Of a stretch of DNA of 64,000 bases, positions 18,201-27,244 are shown piece after piece. The first letter of the stretch is position 1; each line of letters begins with the position of its first letter. The notes under the pieces were generated by a model, which saw only the letters and a list, made by a program, of their open reading frames with translations, had not been told where the DNA came from and did not search any database. Source of the stretch: Trichocoleus desertorum ATA4-8-CV12 (lineage in GTDB: Bacteria > Cyanobacteriota > Cyanobacteriia > FACHB-46); NCBI GenBank assembly GCA_019358975.1, contig JAHHIL010000002.1, positions 124,001-188,000 on the forward strand, written 5' to 3'. Made by a program: the position numbers and the translations under genes.

Positions 18201-19223
18201 CTACGCTCTCCCATTCGCCCCCACAGTCACAACCACTTCTGAAGTGGGGCTGATATGGGATACGACAGGATGCATCACTTGCAGCCGCAGCGTGTTTCGG
18301 AAATCAGGATCGAGGTAGCGCCGTTGAATCGGTTGCCAGCTTTGCCACAGTTGCAATTTTCTTTGTTGAATCTGCTCGTTCAAACTGGGTAGCGCTGTAG
18401 CCAAGTCTGACTCTAGTTCGGTGCTGAGGAACTCACTCAACACTGAATAATCTTGAATTTGACCCAGCACTTCCTGAATATTTTTGAAGTCTTCGACTTG
18501 AGCTGCATAGGCAGGCTCATAAAAGTCAGTAAAGAATTCTGTTTGATAGCGCACTCGCTTAAGTTGCTTGCGCAGATCATGCAGTTGGGCTGCTTGTTTT
18601 ACCAGTAAAGCTTGAACGGTTTTGGCATCTAACTTGGATGAGTATTGAGTTTGGCCTAGGGTTGCTCCGACTAGCCAACCGGGATGCAGCAGCAGTTGAC
18701 TAATGAGAGGCAGTAATAAATCGGGGAGAACCTTAAGGATGGGTTCGTTTGCGATCGCCTGATATTGCGGTTGTTTAACCCAATGAGAAAAGGCTTTTTT
18801 GAACTTTTGATAATGTCCGCGATGAAGGGTTTTTTCCAGCTCAGAAAAGTGATGCGATCGCTGCTTTTGCAGTTTTTTAAAGATGGCATCTAACTGTTTT
18901 TGTTCTGGTTTTTTAAGTGAGGGATAGTAACGATTTTTTAACTCGTCTTGAAGTACATCTAAGTCTCGAACTGCTCCTAGCTTTTTAGCAATTTTACTAA
19001 TCCGAGGAATATTAGTTGCCTTGGGTAAATCTAAAGCGGGGCCAAACACTTGCAGGGCAGTCCGGAGACGGCGCATGCCAACTCGCATTTGATGTACATT
19101 TTCTGGCTCCGAGTCTTGCAGAACGGCTGCTTCAGGCTTTATAGACTTTTTGAAGTGCTGTTGAATTGCCGCATGAGCATATTCTCCTAAGGTTGCCAGT
19201 TTTTCTGATGTCTGAATTTGCAT
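18201..19223 (-). CDS. CHAD domain protein
   Basis: 340 residues, all-helical, rich in His, Lys and Arg. The CHAD signature is clear at about residues 40-60 (ENVHQMRVGMRRLRTALQVF), followed by LGAVRDLDVLQDEL and the second half LHDLRKQLKRVRYQTEFF. CHAD domains bind inorganic polyphosphate, and in other bacteria they localise to polyphosphate granules. No triphosphate tunnel (CYTH) domain is attached. It is a stand-alone gene, divergent from a small cyanobacterial protein. It sits 9 kb from pst, so a link to phosphate storage is only suggestive. Confidence 0.88.
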   Translation of the reverse strand: MQIQTSEKLATLGEYAHAAIQQHFKKSIKPEAAVLQDSEPENVHQMRVGMRRLRTALQVFGPALDLPKATNIPRISKIAKKLGAVRDLDVLQDELKNRYYPSLKKPEQKQLDAIFKKLQKQRSHHFSELEKTLHRGHYQKFKKAFSHWVKQPQYQAIANEPILKVLPDLLLPLISQLLLHPGWLVGATLGQTQYSSKLDAKTVQALLVKQAAQLHDLRKQLKRVRYQTEFFTDFYEPAYAAQVEDFKNIQEVLGQIQDYSVLSEFLSTELESDLATALPSLNEQIQQRKLQLWQSWQPIQRRYLDPDFRNTLRLQVMHPVVSHISPTSEVVVTVGANGRA

Positions 19224-19550
19224 AGCTCTTGATCACAACACTAAAGGTATCAGGATGGCAAATCTTGTCGTAGATTTTGTCAAGCTTTTACTACTATTTT
19301 GTTGCTTTCAACTGGCTAGTTGTTCATCCCTTAGACAGTTAAGTTTAGGACTGTCTATATAAATTTGCTTAGGTAAAGAGAGCTAGTCAGGACGATCATT
19401 TTTCTTCCAAAGCTTATTGTCTGAAGCATAGCTAGTTAAACTATAAAAGCATGGTACTAGCGGTTAGATAAATTTCCACAGTGAAGCCCGCAAAGTTAAA
19501 AAAATTATTTATTAAAAGCAAATTGAAACCCTTAGAAATTAGCAGCTGAA
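19224..19550. other. 327-bp divergent intergenic region with an inverted repeat
   Basis: Non-coding and AT-rich. It contains agacagt (19333-19339) and actgtct (19350-19356), perfect 7-bp arms around 10 nt, followed by atataaatt. It could be an operator or the hairpin of a short RNA. No reading frame looks real here. Confidence 0.5.
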
Positions 19551-19775
19551 ATGACTCAACCTCTGCATTGGCTGGTTCCAGCTCCCCCAAAGGCTGCTGA
19601 GATTTTCGCGGTTTACCAAGCCACGCATGAATTCTATCGAGAGGCGCAGTATCGAGAAGCATTGGAGGAGTATTACGAATGGTATGAGCAGACTGCTGCT
19701 GCTCATCAGCAGGAAGCTGAGAAAATGCGGAAGGATGTGAATATTTTTGGCTGGTTTAGTCGGCGCGATCGCTAA
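19551..19775 (+). CDS. Small cytoplasmic protein, function unknown
   Basis: 74 residues. Two amphipathic helices seem likely: residues about 13-45 are rich in Glu, Tyr and Arg (FYREAQYREALEEYYEWYE) and 46-62 in Ala/Glu/Lys. The protein ends FGWFSRRDR. No signal peptide, Cys pair or known motif. The composition and regular heptad-like pattern argue for a real protein. The following DNA is a GC-rich repeat. Confidence 0.65.
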   Translation: MTQPLHWLVPAPPKAAEIFAVYQATHEFYREAQYREALEEYYEWYEQTAAAHQQEAEKMRKDVNIFGWFSRRDR

Positions 19776-19798
19776 CATTACATTCGCTGGGAGAACCA

Positions 19799-19860
19799 AG
19801 AGCTTGGGGGCACCTACCCCCAAACCCCCGCTGAGGGACGGTTACGTCCCCCAAAATCCC
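19799..19860. repeat. GC-rich palindromic repeat element
   Basis: Contains two adjacent hairpins: ttggggg (19804-19810) with cccccaa (19817-19823), and gggacg (19835-19840) with cgtccc (19845-19850), joined by acccccgctga. The base composition differs sharply from the flanks, and the style matches dispersed cyanobacterial palindromic repeats. It is the only copy in this window, so dispersal is inferred. Confidence 0.5.
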
Positions 19861-19973
19861 TCCAAAAGGTTCGTTAGACAAGGTGGCAAACAAAAACCCC
19901 TGATACTTCTAACTAGGAGAAATCAATCAGAGGTGATCAAGCTGATGAATTTTGCACCTGAGGGTGAGTTGAA

Positions 19974-19989
19974 TAGGAGTGGGCTCCTA
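19974..19989 (-). terminator. Hairpin after ftrV
   Basis: Perfect 6-bp arms taggag and ctccta with a tggg loop, 10 bp beyond the ftrV stop on the minus strand. No T-run follows, so its strength is uncertain. Confidence 0.35.
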
Positions 19990-19998
19990 GGAACAGAA

Positions 19999-20223
19999 TT
20001 AAGCTGTCACTTCTACTTCTATTTCTTGCAGGTGAGCACGGAATTTTTTGTCGAATTTGACCTGAATGGGTAAGTTGGCACTGACAGGTCGCCCATGCCA
20101 CTCTGTTACAACAGCTATCACTTCGCCTTCCTGACCTTTGATATCAAATGCTTGATTGCGATGGTCAGGGTGATGGTACACAATGACGGATTCTTTGACG
20201 CGAACGCGATCGCCAACTTTCAT
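19999..20223 (-). CDS. ftrV: Ferredoxin-thioredoxin reductase variable (alpha) subunit
   Basis: 74-residue SH3-like beta-barrel subunit of ferredoxin:thioredoxin reductase. It pairs with the catalytic 4Fe-4S subunit FtrC and passes light-driven reducing power from ferredoxin to thioredoxins. The whole length fits the family: MKVGDRVRVKESVIVYHHP at the start, then FDIKGQEGEVIAVVTEW, GRPVSANLPIQVKFDKKF and a C-terminal EIEVEVTA. ftrC is not in the window, so the two subunits are encoded apart, as is common in cyanobacteria. Transcribed with the same polarity as the PP2C gene upstream, 128 bp away. Confidence 0.96.
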   Translation of the reverse strand: MKVGDRVRVKESVIVYHHPDHRNQAFDIKGQEGEVIAVVTEWHGRPVSANLPIQVKFDKKFRAHLQEIEVEVTA

Positions 20224-20351
20224 AATCCTCGTGTTTCCTCTTCAACAACCCGAACCAATACAGCGCTCAGCCGTAGCTAGCACTTGCAGACAATCTTTTT
20301 ATCTTCACATAAGAGTGGCATTTATCTGCACACAAGAGTGGGACTTTCCGA

Positions 20352-22349
20352 TCAATTGCTAGGGGAACTGGGGGGTAAAGTTTGATTGAGGGGGTTGGGC
20401 AGGCGTTGTCGTAGTTGTTGGAAGCTTTGAGGATTGAGTTGCGACCAAGCAATTAAACCAGCGGTTCCTCCAGCAGCCAACAGGATTAATAAGCTGAGGA
20501 CGACGAAGCGGTTGCGCTTGCGAGTTACCGTGCCGACTGGAGCACCAGTGACGGGGGCGGGAGTTTCATCTGATTCGCCGTAGAGTAACGCCTTGGAGGC
20601 TTCAGACATGTCTGAGGGCCAGCTGCCCGTTACATTGGTCGTTCCTCGTTTGGGATCGAACCAGTTGAGCTGGAAGTCGGAAGAGACTCGACAGTGCATC
20701 AACACGACAGAAGTGTTGTCATAGCCGTTGTGTTGGTTGGCTAAATCAACCAAGGCTTGAACTGCGGCAGACAAAGATAATTTACCTTGCAGCACAGGTT
20801 CGGCGTAATCAACCCAGGCTCGCTCGATTAAACCGTTGTCACTTAAGCCATCAGAGCAGAGCAAAAGTAACCCATCTTCCTCAACAATGAAACGCTGCAC
20901 TGTAGGTCGGAGAAAATCGGCATCTCTGGTGCCTAGGGCTTGCGTTAAAGCGCCTGCGTCGGGTCTTTGTAGCGCTTCGCGATAAAGGCTACGGCCTAAG
21001 CGCACTTCTCTGGTTGTCACGTCGTCGTCTAGCGTCAAGAGATGGCAGTAGTGGGGGGTGATCCAGTAAGCACGGCTGTCGCCCACATTGGCAATGTATA
21101 GTTCATGCGCGTTGTCTGCGGTTGCGCCTGAGGTCAGCCTGATTCGTTGCGGTAATTGCAGGGCCATAACTAAGGTGGTTCCCATACGCTGCCGTGACTC
21201 TCGCCCTTGGGTGTCATTTTGGGCTGAAATCAAGTTGTTCACGACGCGAATCGCTGCTTCTAGCTGCTCCATGATTAGCTCTGGGGCCAGCAGTTCTTCT
21301 TGCTCTTCTACCTCAGCCAGAAAGGCGCGAATTTGGAGTTTGAGCGATCGCACTGCCAATTGACTAGCCACTTCACCACCTTCATGACCGCCAATGCCAT
21401 CACAGACGATCGCCAAGTGGGGCACTAATTTTTCTTTAGGGCGGGCTTGTCCTTCCCGCAAGTCAGCCACAGTGGGGAAATAAGCATCTTCATTCAGCGA
21501 TCGCTGCTTGCCTGTATCCGACTCGCCCAGCAACTTGAGATGTAGAGGCAATTGGGAGGATTGTTCTAGCAATAATTGGTTGAGTTGCGTAGCCACAGTG
21601 GTGAGTGAGGCTTCCGCAGTCCGTAATGGGTGTAAAACAGTTTGGAGAGGCTGGGCAACGACCACTTGAGCTTCCGAAGCCCAGGCAAAAAGGAATTCGC
21701 CAAATTCCTCTAAAGTGGGAGGCTGCGGCAACTTGCGATTTAGGAGCGATCGCGGCTGACCAGAAGATTCAGGTGCATCGGCATACAACTCTCGTAGTCG
21801 CATCCGCCAGCCTTCTACCCGCAGATTTTCTGGAATCATTAAGCTAGAGGCCACTCCTTGCTCGGACAGTGGTTGCCACAGTTGCAGCAATTGCCACAAC
21901 CAATACACCTGCCGCATGGAAGTTGTTTGCGGCCATACCTCGGCCATGGAGGGGTGTAAGTTGCCTTGGGAGTCGAGCGGGGCGCTGTCTAGTAGCACAA
22001 TATCCCACTGAGCCATACCTTCTTGGCTAGCAGCAAATCCATACAACTCTGGCACATGCAAACGCTGTGGATAGAGGTGTAGATAGGCGGCTATCTCGTC
22101 GGGCCAAACTTGGGGTAAGTGAGGCAGCAGTCCGGGCTGGGTGTCGAGCCAAACTTGCGGCATCACCACATAGTATCGACCTAGGACCAACTCTCCCGGC
22201 GATCGCTGAGTTCCACCGCTGCCACTGGCCCAAAGATAACGATAGATGAGCGGCGTTTCACAACTGTCACAGAGCTTCTGGCCTAGCGAATTCTGCGGAT
22301 TAGCACAGGCTAGGTTGGGGCAAGAAATTTTTAGCTCAGAACTGCTCAT
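20352..22349 (-). CDS. Zinc-ribbon, PP2C-type Ser/Thr phosphatase with C-terminal membrane anchor
   Basis: 665 residues. Zinc ribbon with C10, C15, C27 and C30 at the start, then about 230 residues that resemble a decayed protein-kinase lobe (LGRYYVVMPQVW, VPELYGF, a WLWQLLQLWQPL helix) without recognisable catalytic motifs. A PP2C domain follows from about 265 to 560, with RSLNEDAYF, the metal-binding DGIGGHEGG (317-325), GDSRAYW and LLLCSDGLSDN. A transmembrane helix (FVVLSLLILLAAGGTAGLIAW) lies near the C-terminus and a short Pro-rich tail ends the protein. It should remove phosphate from Ser/Thr in signalling. The ATG at 22349 was chosen over a GTG 12 bp upstream. The pseudokinase reading is inference. 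Confidence 0.85.
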   Translation of the reverse strand: MSSSELKISCPNLACANPQNSLGQKLCDSCETPLIYRYLWASGSGGTQRSPGELVLGRYYVVMPQVWLDTQPGLLPHLPQVWPDEIAAYLHLYPQRLHVPELYGFAASQEGMAQWDIVLLDSAPLDSQGNLHPSMAEVWPQTTSMRQVYWLWQLLQLWQPLSEQGVASSLMIPENLRVEGWRMRLRELYADAPESSGQPRSLLNRKLPQPPTLEEFGEFLFAWASEAQVVVAQPLQTVLHPLRTAEASLTTVATQLNQLLLEQSSQLPLHLKLLGESDTGKQRSLNEDAYFPTVADLREGQARPKEKLVPHLAIVCDGIGGHEGGEVASQLAVRSLKLQIRAFLAEVEEQEELLAPELIMEQLEAAIRVVNNLISAQNDTQGRESRQRMGTTLVMALQLPQRIRLTSGATADNAHELYIANVGDSRAYWITPHYCHLLTLDDDVTTREVRLGRSLYREALQRPDAGALTQALGTRDADFLRPTVQRFIVEEDGLLLLCSDGLSDNGLIERAWVDYAEPVLQGKLSLSAAVQALVDLANQHNGYDNTSVVLMHCRVSSDFQLNWFDPKRGTTNVTGSWPSDMSEASKALLYGESDETPAPVTGAPVGTVTRKRNRFVVLSLLILLAAGGTAGLIAWSQLNPQSFQQLRQRLPNPLNQTLPPSSPSN

Positions 22350-22659
22350 GTGTTCGCACACCCTAAAGCTAAGTGGATCAAAGGGCTAGATCTCTAAAGG
22401 CTGAGATAGATTGGTTGTGGCGGCACTCAGTTTTCCACCAGCCTACTCCATCCGTTCTAGGAACCTATCCGAAAACCCCATCCAAAGGTTTTTAATCCTC
22501 AAATTCTATCGAGTTTTTAGAGAGGCCCTCAGCCTAGGTTGAAGTACAAGACAGCAATCATAGCAGGGTTAGGGACTACCAGGAATTTGCGATCGCAGCA
22601 AACCAAGCTGGAATTTAGCTGAGTGTCTGTGAATCTATCTTCATCGCGCGGCGCAGGAT
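22350..22659. other. 310-bp divergent intergenic region between the PP2C and NfeD genes
   Basis: Carries promoters for both sides, but no clear -35/-10 pair was found by eye. A HIP1-like gcgatcgc stands at about 22590. No coding potential was seen. Confidence 0.5.
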
Positions 22660-23097
22660 ATGGTTATGGCTTTCAGTCCTACAGTGCTTTGGTTACTGAT
22701 AGGAGTTGGGTTTTGTTTAGTAGAGCTATTGCTACCCACTGCCTTTATCTCATCCGTGATGGGCGTGAGTGCGTTGATCGTTGCCCTCATCTCCCTAGTT
22801 TTGCCACAACTCAGTTGGCAAATTATTCTCTGGATGATTATTTCTGTGACCCTAGTCGTTTTGGTGCAACGCTGGGTTCCTAAACAGAAGGCATCCGCGC
22901 TCATGGATGACGTCGAGGCTGAAACGCTCACCGAAATTTTGCCTGGAAAGATGGGGCGGGTACTCTACGAAGGCAACTCCTGGCAAGGGCGATGTGGCGA
23001 TGAATCCTTAGCGATCGCACCTCAACAAAAGGTCTATGTGGTCGGTCGTAAAGGCAACACGCTGCTGATCATGCCCGAAAACTTACTGCATCACTAG
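22660..23097 (+). CDS. NfeD-like membrane protein
   Basis: 145 residues. An N-terminal membrane region (about 7-70, [15 protein letters not shown] and two further spans) precedes a small soluble OB-fold NfeD domain (about 85-145): [19 protein letters not shown] and [13 protein letters not shown]. This short form usually sits beside, and partners, SPFH proteins in membrane microdomains. Here the SPFH gene starts 122 bp downstream on the same strand, which supports that pairing. Confidence 0.9.
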   Translation: MVMAFSPTVLWLLIGVGFCLVELLLPTAFISSVMGVSALIVALISLVLPQLSWQIILWMIISVTLVVLVQRWVPKQKASALMDDVEAETLTEILPGKMGRVLYEGNSWQGRCGDESLAIAPQQKVYVVGRKGNTLLIMPENLLHH

Positions 23098-23160
23098 GCC
23101 AGTTGAACGGGCCAGGTCGGACGGGCCAAATTTGTAAGGCCAAATTTGCAAGGTCAAGGT
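23097..23160 (+). repeat. Short imperfect repeats between nfeD-like and SPFH genes
   Basis: ggccaaatttgtaag (about 23127) is followed directly by ggccaaatttgcaag, and related cgggcca units occur before them. This degenerate tandem array lies in the leader of the SPFH gene. Confidence 0.6.
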
Positions 23161-23219
23161 TGGGCGGCAACTCTGCACTCGGTTTATCCGCTGTTTCAAG
23201 CTTCAGGAGATTTAAGTCA

Positions 23220-24221
23220 ATGAACCAATTTATATTAATGCTCTTTCTTGCCTTGGGCGGTGTGGGACTTTCCGGGATAAAAACCCTGAGCCAAGGGAAT
23301 GAAGCGCTAGTTGAAACCCTGGGACGGTACAACGGCAAAAAGCTCAAACCAGGCTTAAACTACGTCGTGCCTGTTTTAGATCGGGTCGTGTTTAAGGAAA
23401 CGGTTCGCGAAAAAGTTTTAGACATTCCACCCCAGCAGTGCATTACTCGTGACAACGTGTCCATCACCGTAGATGCCGTAGTCTACTGGCGGATTATGGA
23501 CATGGAAAAGGCTTGGTACAAGGTGGAAAACCTCAGGTCAGCGATGGTGAACATGGTGCTGACCCAGATCCGGGCCGAAATGGGCAAGCTGGAACTCGAT
23601 GAAACCTTCACGGCGCGATCGCAAATTAGTGAAATTCTGCTCCGAGAGCTAGACATTGCCACCGACCCTTGGGGTGTGAAAGTCACTCGTGTGGAATTGC
23701 GCGACATCGTTCCTTCTAAAGCCGTACAAGAATCAATGGAATTGCAAATGTCGGCAGAACGGCGGAAACGGGCCTCTATTCTGACTTCGGAAGGTGAGAG
23801 AGAATCAGCCGTCAACTCTGCCAGAGGCAAGGCAGAAGCTCAAGTGTTAGATGCGGAAGCGCGGCAGAAAGCGGTGATTCTTGAAGCTGAAGCGCAACAA
23901 AAAAGCACGATCCTCCGCGCCCAAGCAGAGCGGCAGCAGCAAGTCCTCAAAGCGCAAGCCACCGCTGAGGCAATCCAGATCGTCGCCAAAACCCTCAAAA
24001 CTGACCCAGATGCTCGTGATACTCTGCAATTCCTACTGGCTCAAAACTATCTAGAAATGGGCACGACCATTGGCAGTAGTGGCAGCAGCAAGGTGATGTT
24101 TATGGACCCGCGCAGTATTCCTGCCACCTTAGAAGGGATGCGATCGATCGTGGGAGATGGCACTACTCACGCGAACAACCATACCGCCAAGCTCGACTCT
24201 AACAATCTAGGACTTTCCTAG
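23220..24221 (+). CDS. SPFH/Band 7 (paraslipin-type) membrane protein
   Basis: 333 residues. A short N-terminal hydrophobic anchor ([17 protein letters not shown]) leads into the SPFH domain: [54 protein letters not shown] and [13 protein letters not shown] long Ala/Glu/Gln coiled coil (about 200-285) and a C-terminal helix complete the flotillin/stomatin plan. Such proteins build ring-shaped scaffolds in membranes and often work with NfeD proteins. The ATG at 23220 is chosen over an ORF beginning 117 bp upstream because aggaga precedes it and the extra sequence is repeat-derived. Confidence 0.93.
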   Translation: MNQFILMLFLALGGVGLSGIKTLSQGNEALVETLGRYNGKKLKPGLNYVVPVLDRVVFKETVREKVLDIPPQQCITRDNVSITVDAVVYWRIMDMEKAWYKVENLRSAMVNMVLTQIRAEMGKLELDETFTARSQISEILLRELDIATDPWGVKVTRVELRDIVPSKAVQESMELQMSAERRKRASILTSEGERESAVNSARGKAEAQVLDAEARQKAVILEAEAQQKSTILRAQAERQQQVLKAQATAEAIQIVAKTLKTDPDARDTLQFLLAQNYLEMGTTIGSSGSSKVMFMDPRSIPATLEGMRSIVGDGTTHANNHTAKLDSNNLGLS

Positions 24222-24298
24222 CCTTAAACTCGTCTCAAAATTCCTGTGAAGGGCTACCTCTGCGATCGCGCCGCCTATAGCCCTGCCTATACAAGTGG

Positions 24299-24706
24299 CT
24301 AATTAGCAACCTCACTGGTGCTATGAGCCATCTGGCATGGGTCGCAGAGGCCAAAAAACTCTAGGGTATGGTAGTAGATTTTGAACTGATGCGATCGCTG
24401 GAGCTGGGTTTCTAGCTCATGAACAGGACATTCATGAATGGGAATTGAGGCTCCACATTGCAGGCAAGTGAGATGGTGCTTATCTTCCTGGAGACAGCTA
24501 TACAGCGATTCACCACTCGCTAATGTGCGTACTTGTACCACACCCTCTAATTTCAGAGCATCTAAAGAACGATAGACCGTAGCCAGACCCATACTTTGAC
24601 TGTGGTTCCGCAATTCTACATAGAGATCTTGAGCAGAGACAGCTCGATTAAGGGTTTTCAGTAGGGCTAGAATACGCTCCTGGCTGCGGGTGCGTTGAGC
24701 TTTCAT
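24299..24706 (-). CDS. zur: Fur-family transcriptional repressor, Zur type
   Basis: 135 residues. The N-terminal winged helix contains GLATVYRSLDALKLEGVVQV (recognition helix about 40-52), and the C-terminal dimerisation domain carries HH at 77-78 and the structural zinc cysteines C81/C84 and C121/C124. H91, C93 and H96 add possible sensing ligands. The sequence resembles cyanobacterial Zur/FurB more than FurA or PerR, from remembered family patterns; Zur represses zinc uptake and related genes when zinc is plentiful. No zinc uptake gene adjoins it. Divergent from purS. Confidence 0.82.
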   Translation of the reverse strand: MKAQRTRSQERILALLKTLNRAVSAQDLYVELRNHSQSMGLATVYRSLDALKLEGVVQVRTLASGESLYSCLQEDKHHLTCLQCGASIPIHECPVHELETQLQRSHQFKIYYHTLEFFGLCDPCQMAHSTSEVAN

Positions 24707-24865
24707 ATAAAAACGTTCTCAAGCGGGATTTTGGTGAGGACGCAGTGTGTCCTTATCTTCCAACCTAAACGATCCAGACTGCACAAATTGGAAATCGCAG
24801 CCTTAGAATTAGGACAGGCTACGGTGTATAAGCCGTCCATTCACTCTTTAAGTTAAGGCGCTGCT

Positions 24866-25150
24866 GTGACTCGAAAGTATCAGGCTCGAATCTATGTTAC
24901 CCTCCGCCCCTCCGTATTGGACCCAGCAGGCACCGCAGTGCAGTCAGGGCTGCAACATATGGGCTATGACAATGTGGAGCAAGTGCGAATTGGGAAGTAT
25001 GTGGAATTGACGCTAACAGCGGCAGATGAAGCAGCGGCTCGACAGCAACTGGATCAAGTTTGCGACCAACTCCTCGCCAATCCTGTGATCGAGAATTATC
25101 GGTTTGAACTCACCGAATCAGCCACCCTTAGCTCAGGGGTAAATGCATGA
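24866..25150 (+). CDS. purS: Phosphoribosylformylglycinamidine synthase subunit PurS
   Basis: 94-residue small subunit of the three-part FGAM synthase (PurS, PurQ, PurL). It holds the complex together and channels ammonia. Family features: YQARIYVTLRPSVLDPAGTA, QHMGYDNVEQVRIGKYVEL and a C-terminal NPVIENYRFEL. The start is GTG at 24866. Its TGA overlaps the purQ ATG (ATGA, 25147-25150), so the two are translationally coupled. purL is outside the window. Confidence 0.95.
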   Translation: MTRKYQARIYVTLRPSVLDPAGTAVQSGLQHMGYDNVEQVRIGKYVELTLTAADEAAARQQLDQVCDQLLANPVIENYRFELTESATLSSGVNA

Positions 25151-25845
25151 AGTTTGGCATTGTCGTGTTTCCTGGCTCCAATTGCGATCGCGATGTGGCG
25201 ACTGTGACCGAGGGCTTACTGCAGCAGCCCACTCGCATGGTCTGGCATGAGGAAAGTGATATTTCCGATTTAGATGTCGTGGTCGTTCCTGGCGGTTTCA
25301 GCTATGGCGACTACCTGCGCTGTGGAGCGATCGCGCGTTTTTCTCCCGTCATGCAAGCCACCCTTAAGCATGCTGAGCAAGGCAAGCTAGTCCTAGGAAT
25401 TTGCAATGGTTTTCAGGTATTAACAGAAGCAGGATTACTGCCTGGTGCCTTGGTTCGAAACCGTGACTTGCACTTTATTTGCGATCGCGTCCCGGTCAAG
25501 GTGGAGCGCAATGATTTGCCTTGGACCCAGGAGTATCGAGCGGGTGAAGTGATTACCCTGCCAATCGCTCACGGGGAAGGCAGTTATTACGCGGACCCAG
25601 ACAGCTTGGCGGAGCTAGAAGCCAATGGTCAAGTGCTGTTCCGTTATTGCACGGCGGCGGGAGCCCCTGAGAATGGCAGCAACCCCAATGGCTCACTCAA
25701 CAACATTGCTGGCATTTGCAATCGTCGGGGCAATGTTTTAGGCATGATGCCTCACCCAGAGCGGGCTGCCGAACCCATTTTGGGCAATATCGACGGCATG
25801 AAGCTATTTCATGGCTTGTTGTCTGCGGTTGCTGCGATCGCCTAA
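25147..25845 (+). CDS. purQ: Phosphoribosylformylglycinamidine synthase subunit PurQ (glutaminase)
   Basis: 232-residue class I glutamine amidotransferase that releases ammonia from glutamine for FGAM synthesis in purine biosynthesis. Nucleophile C86 in GICNGFQ; the oxyanion region GGFSYGDYLRCGAIA at 49-63; catalytic H203 and E205 in MPHPERA. The length is normal. The four-base overlap with purS fixes the start. The downstream 200 bp are unusually dense in HIP1 octamers (25863, 25899 and 25985 area) and hold no gene. Confidence 0.97.
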   Translation: MKFGIVVFPGSNCDRDVATVTEGLLQQPTRMVWHEESDISDLDVVVVPGGFSYGDYLRCGAIARFSPVMQATLKHAEQGKLVLGICNGFQVLTEAGLLPGALVRNRDLHFICDRVPVKVERNDLPWTQEYRAGEVITLPIAHGEGSYYADPDSLAELEANGQVLFRYCTAAGAPENGSNPNGSLNNIAGICNRRGNVLGMMPHPERAAEPILGNIDGMKLFHGLLSAVAAIA

Positions 25846-26047
25846 TTTTCTTAAGCCGCTGGAGCGATCGCTTAGCTTACTCAATCATGTAGCTAGAGCG
25901 ATCGCTTCTGCTGTATTGGCCATCACCATCAATATTGGCTACGAGCATTGGCAACCACAGCGGGTTCCTATCTGTAGTCAGATGCGATCGCTGCCCAGAC
26001 TCCCTTACTCTTAGGCTTTTAAAGCACAAAGGTTTCTGGATACGATT

Positions 26048-26728
26048 ATGCGATTGTTGCGGCGTAAAAGATTTTGGCTATTCGTGGCTACGATCGCTGT
26101 AATTGCTTTAATTAGTGTGCTCTTTCTCAAGGGCTGGTTTCTCAATCTCAGGAACTGGCTGCGGACCTTAGGACCGTGGGCTATTCCTATGTTTATCACC
26201 GTCTATATCCTGATGACCCTAGCTGGGCTACCTAACGCCTTACTCATGCTCGGTTCTGGCACGTTATTTGGCTTTAGCAAAGGAGTGCTCTACGCCTCAA
26301 TTGCCGACATCCTAGGAGCTACGGCTTGCTATGTCGTGGGCAAAACCATCGCCCGCAAACAAATCAAGAAATGGCTTGCTAAAAATCCCAAGTTTCTCGA
26401 ACTCGATAAAGCGATCGCCCGTAAGGGATGGAAAATCATCTTACTAACTCGCCTCTCGCCAATTTTGCCTTCCAGCTTGCTGAACTATGGCTTTAGCTGT
26501 ACCAAGGTCAAATTTAGAGACTACTTCATCTTTACCTGGATTGGGATGCTGCCTGTAGTTTCCTTCTACGTCTATCTTGGCTCTTTCGGCTTCAGGATGT
26601 TCGGCAAAAGTGGTACCCCCGAAAACCTGCTGATCCAGTTGGCAGGTTTGCTCGCCACTATAGCGACTGCCCTTTACACCACGCGAGTCGCCAAGCAAGC
26701 CCTCAGGCAAGCTGAAGATACTGCCTAG
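26048..26728 (+). CDS. TVP38/TMEM64 (DedA-superfamily) membrane protein
   Basis: 226 residues with five to six hydrophobic segments. The conserved VTT region is clear: GSGTLFGFSKGVLYASIADILGAT, then a basic loop and LTRLSPILPSSLLNYGFSCT with the re-entrant-loop Arg and Pro. Related proteins act as phospholipid scramblases or undecaprenyl-phosphate flippases in other organisms; the substrate here is unknown. The start codon at 26048 follows a gap with no strong ribosome site. The gene is convergent with the small membrane-protein gene after it, 20 bp apart. Confidence 0.87.
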   Translation: MRLLRRKRFWLFVATIAVIALISVLFLKGWFLNLRNWLRTLGPWAIPMFITVYILMTLAGLPNALLMLGSGTLFGFSKGVLYASIADILGATACYVVGKTIARKQIKKWLAKNPKFLELDKAIARKGWKIILLTRLSPILPSSLLNYGFSCTKVKFRDYFIFTWIGMLPVVSFYVYLGSFGFRMFGKSGTPENLLIQLAGLLATIATALYTTRVAKQALRQAEDTA

Positions 26729-26748
26729 AACGATTGAGAATGGGTTAA

Positions 26749-27126
26749 CTATTCGGGTTGCTGGAGTTCATTGGGCTGTCTCAGCTTGAACCAAGCGAGC
26801 AGCATCTCCAGAATGCGGTTAAGGCTACCCGGATGCGCGATCGCCCAGATATTAATCAATAGGCAGGTGCTAGCCAACCAAAACAAAATGTAGGTGGGGG
26901 GCATCACAACGCCAATCACCAGCCACGTTAAGACATGCAGCACCATGATGAGGGCGAAGCTACTGGCTAAACTAACAGCTCGCTGAATCTGCACGCTGGG
27001 ACGACGCAAGAGCACCAGCCCTAGGGTCAGCGAGGTAGACAGTAAGTTAGCTGGCACCAAGAACGCGCAAATGGCGATACAGTGGGTCCGGGAAAATTCA
27101 AATAGAGAGTTGAGAGCGTCAAACAT
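26749..27126 (-). CDS. Small multi-span membrane protein, unknown
   Basis: 125 residues with three or four predicted spans: about 15-38 (CIAICAFLVPANLLSTSLTLG), 50-78 and 80-98. The N-terminus MFDALNSLFEFSRTHC is short and the tail LRQPNELQQPE is polar. No catalytic motif is seen. It lies 118 bp downstream of the GH3 gene on the same strand and may share its transcript. I do not recognise the family beyond its membrane character. Confidence 0.65.
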   Translation of the reverse strand: MFDALNSLFEFSRTHCIAICAFLVPANLLSTSLTLGLVLLRRPSVQIQRAVSLASSFALIMVLHVLTWLVIGVVMPPTYILFWLASTCLLINIWAIAHPGSLNRILEMLLAWFKLRQPNELQQPE

Positions 27127-27244
27127 GAAGGATGAACCGTTAGAGTCTGGGTGCGATCGATTTGAGCGATCGCTCTAAGGTTATATATAACTAACCATTT
27201 CATTCTTTGAGAGTAACCACTCACCTTTTTTAACAACTCAACAC

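Noticed and set aside
19747-20073. 108-codon plus-strand frame from the small-protein end to ftrV
   Set aside because: Translates the palindromic repeat and the antisense of ftrV; composition is irregular and no family is seen.
25860-25995. HIP1 octamer cluster after purQ as a special regulatory array
   Set aside because: gcgatcgc is abundant throughout the window, in genes and gaps, so three or so in 130 bp is a local excess of a genome-wide cyanobacterial motif rather than an array.
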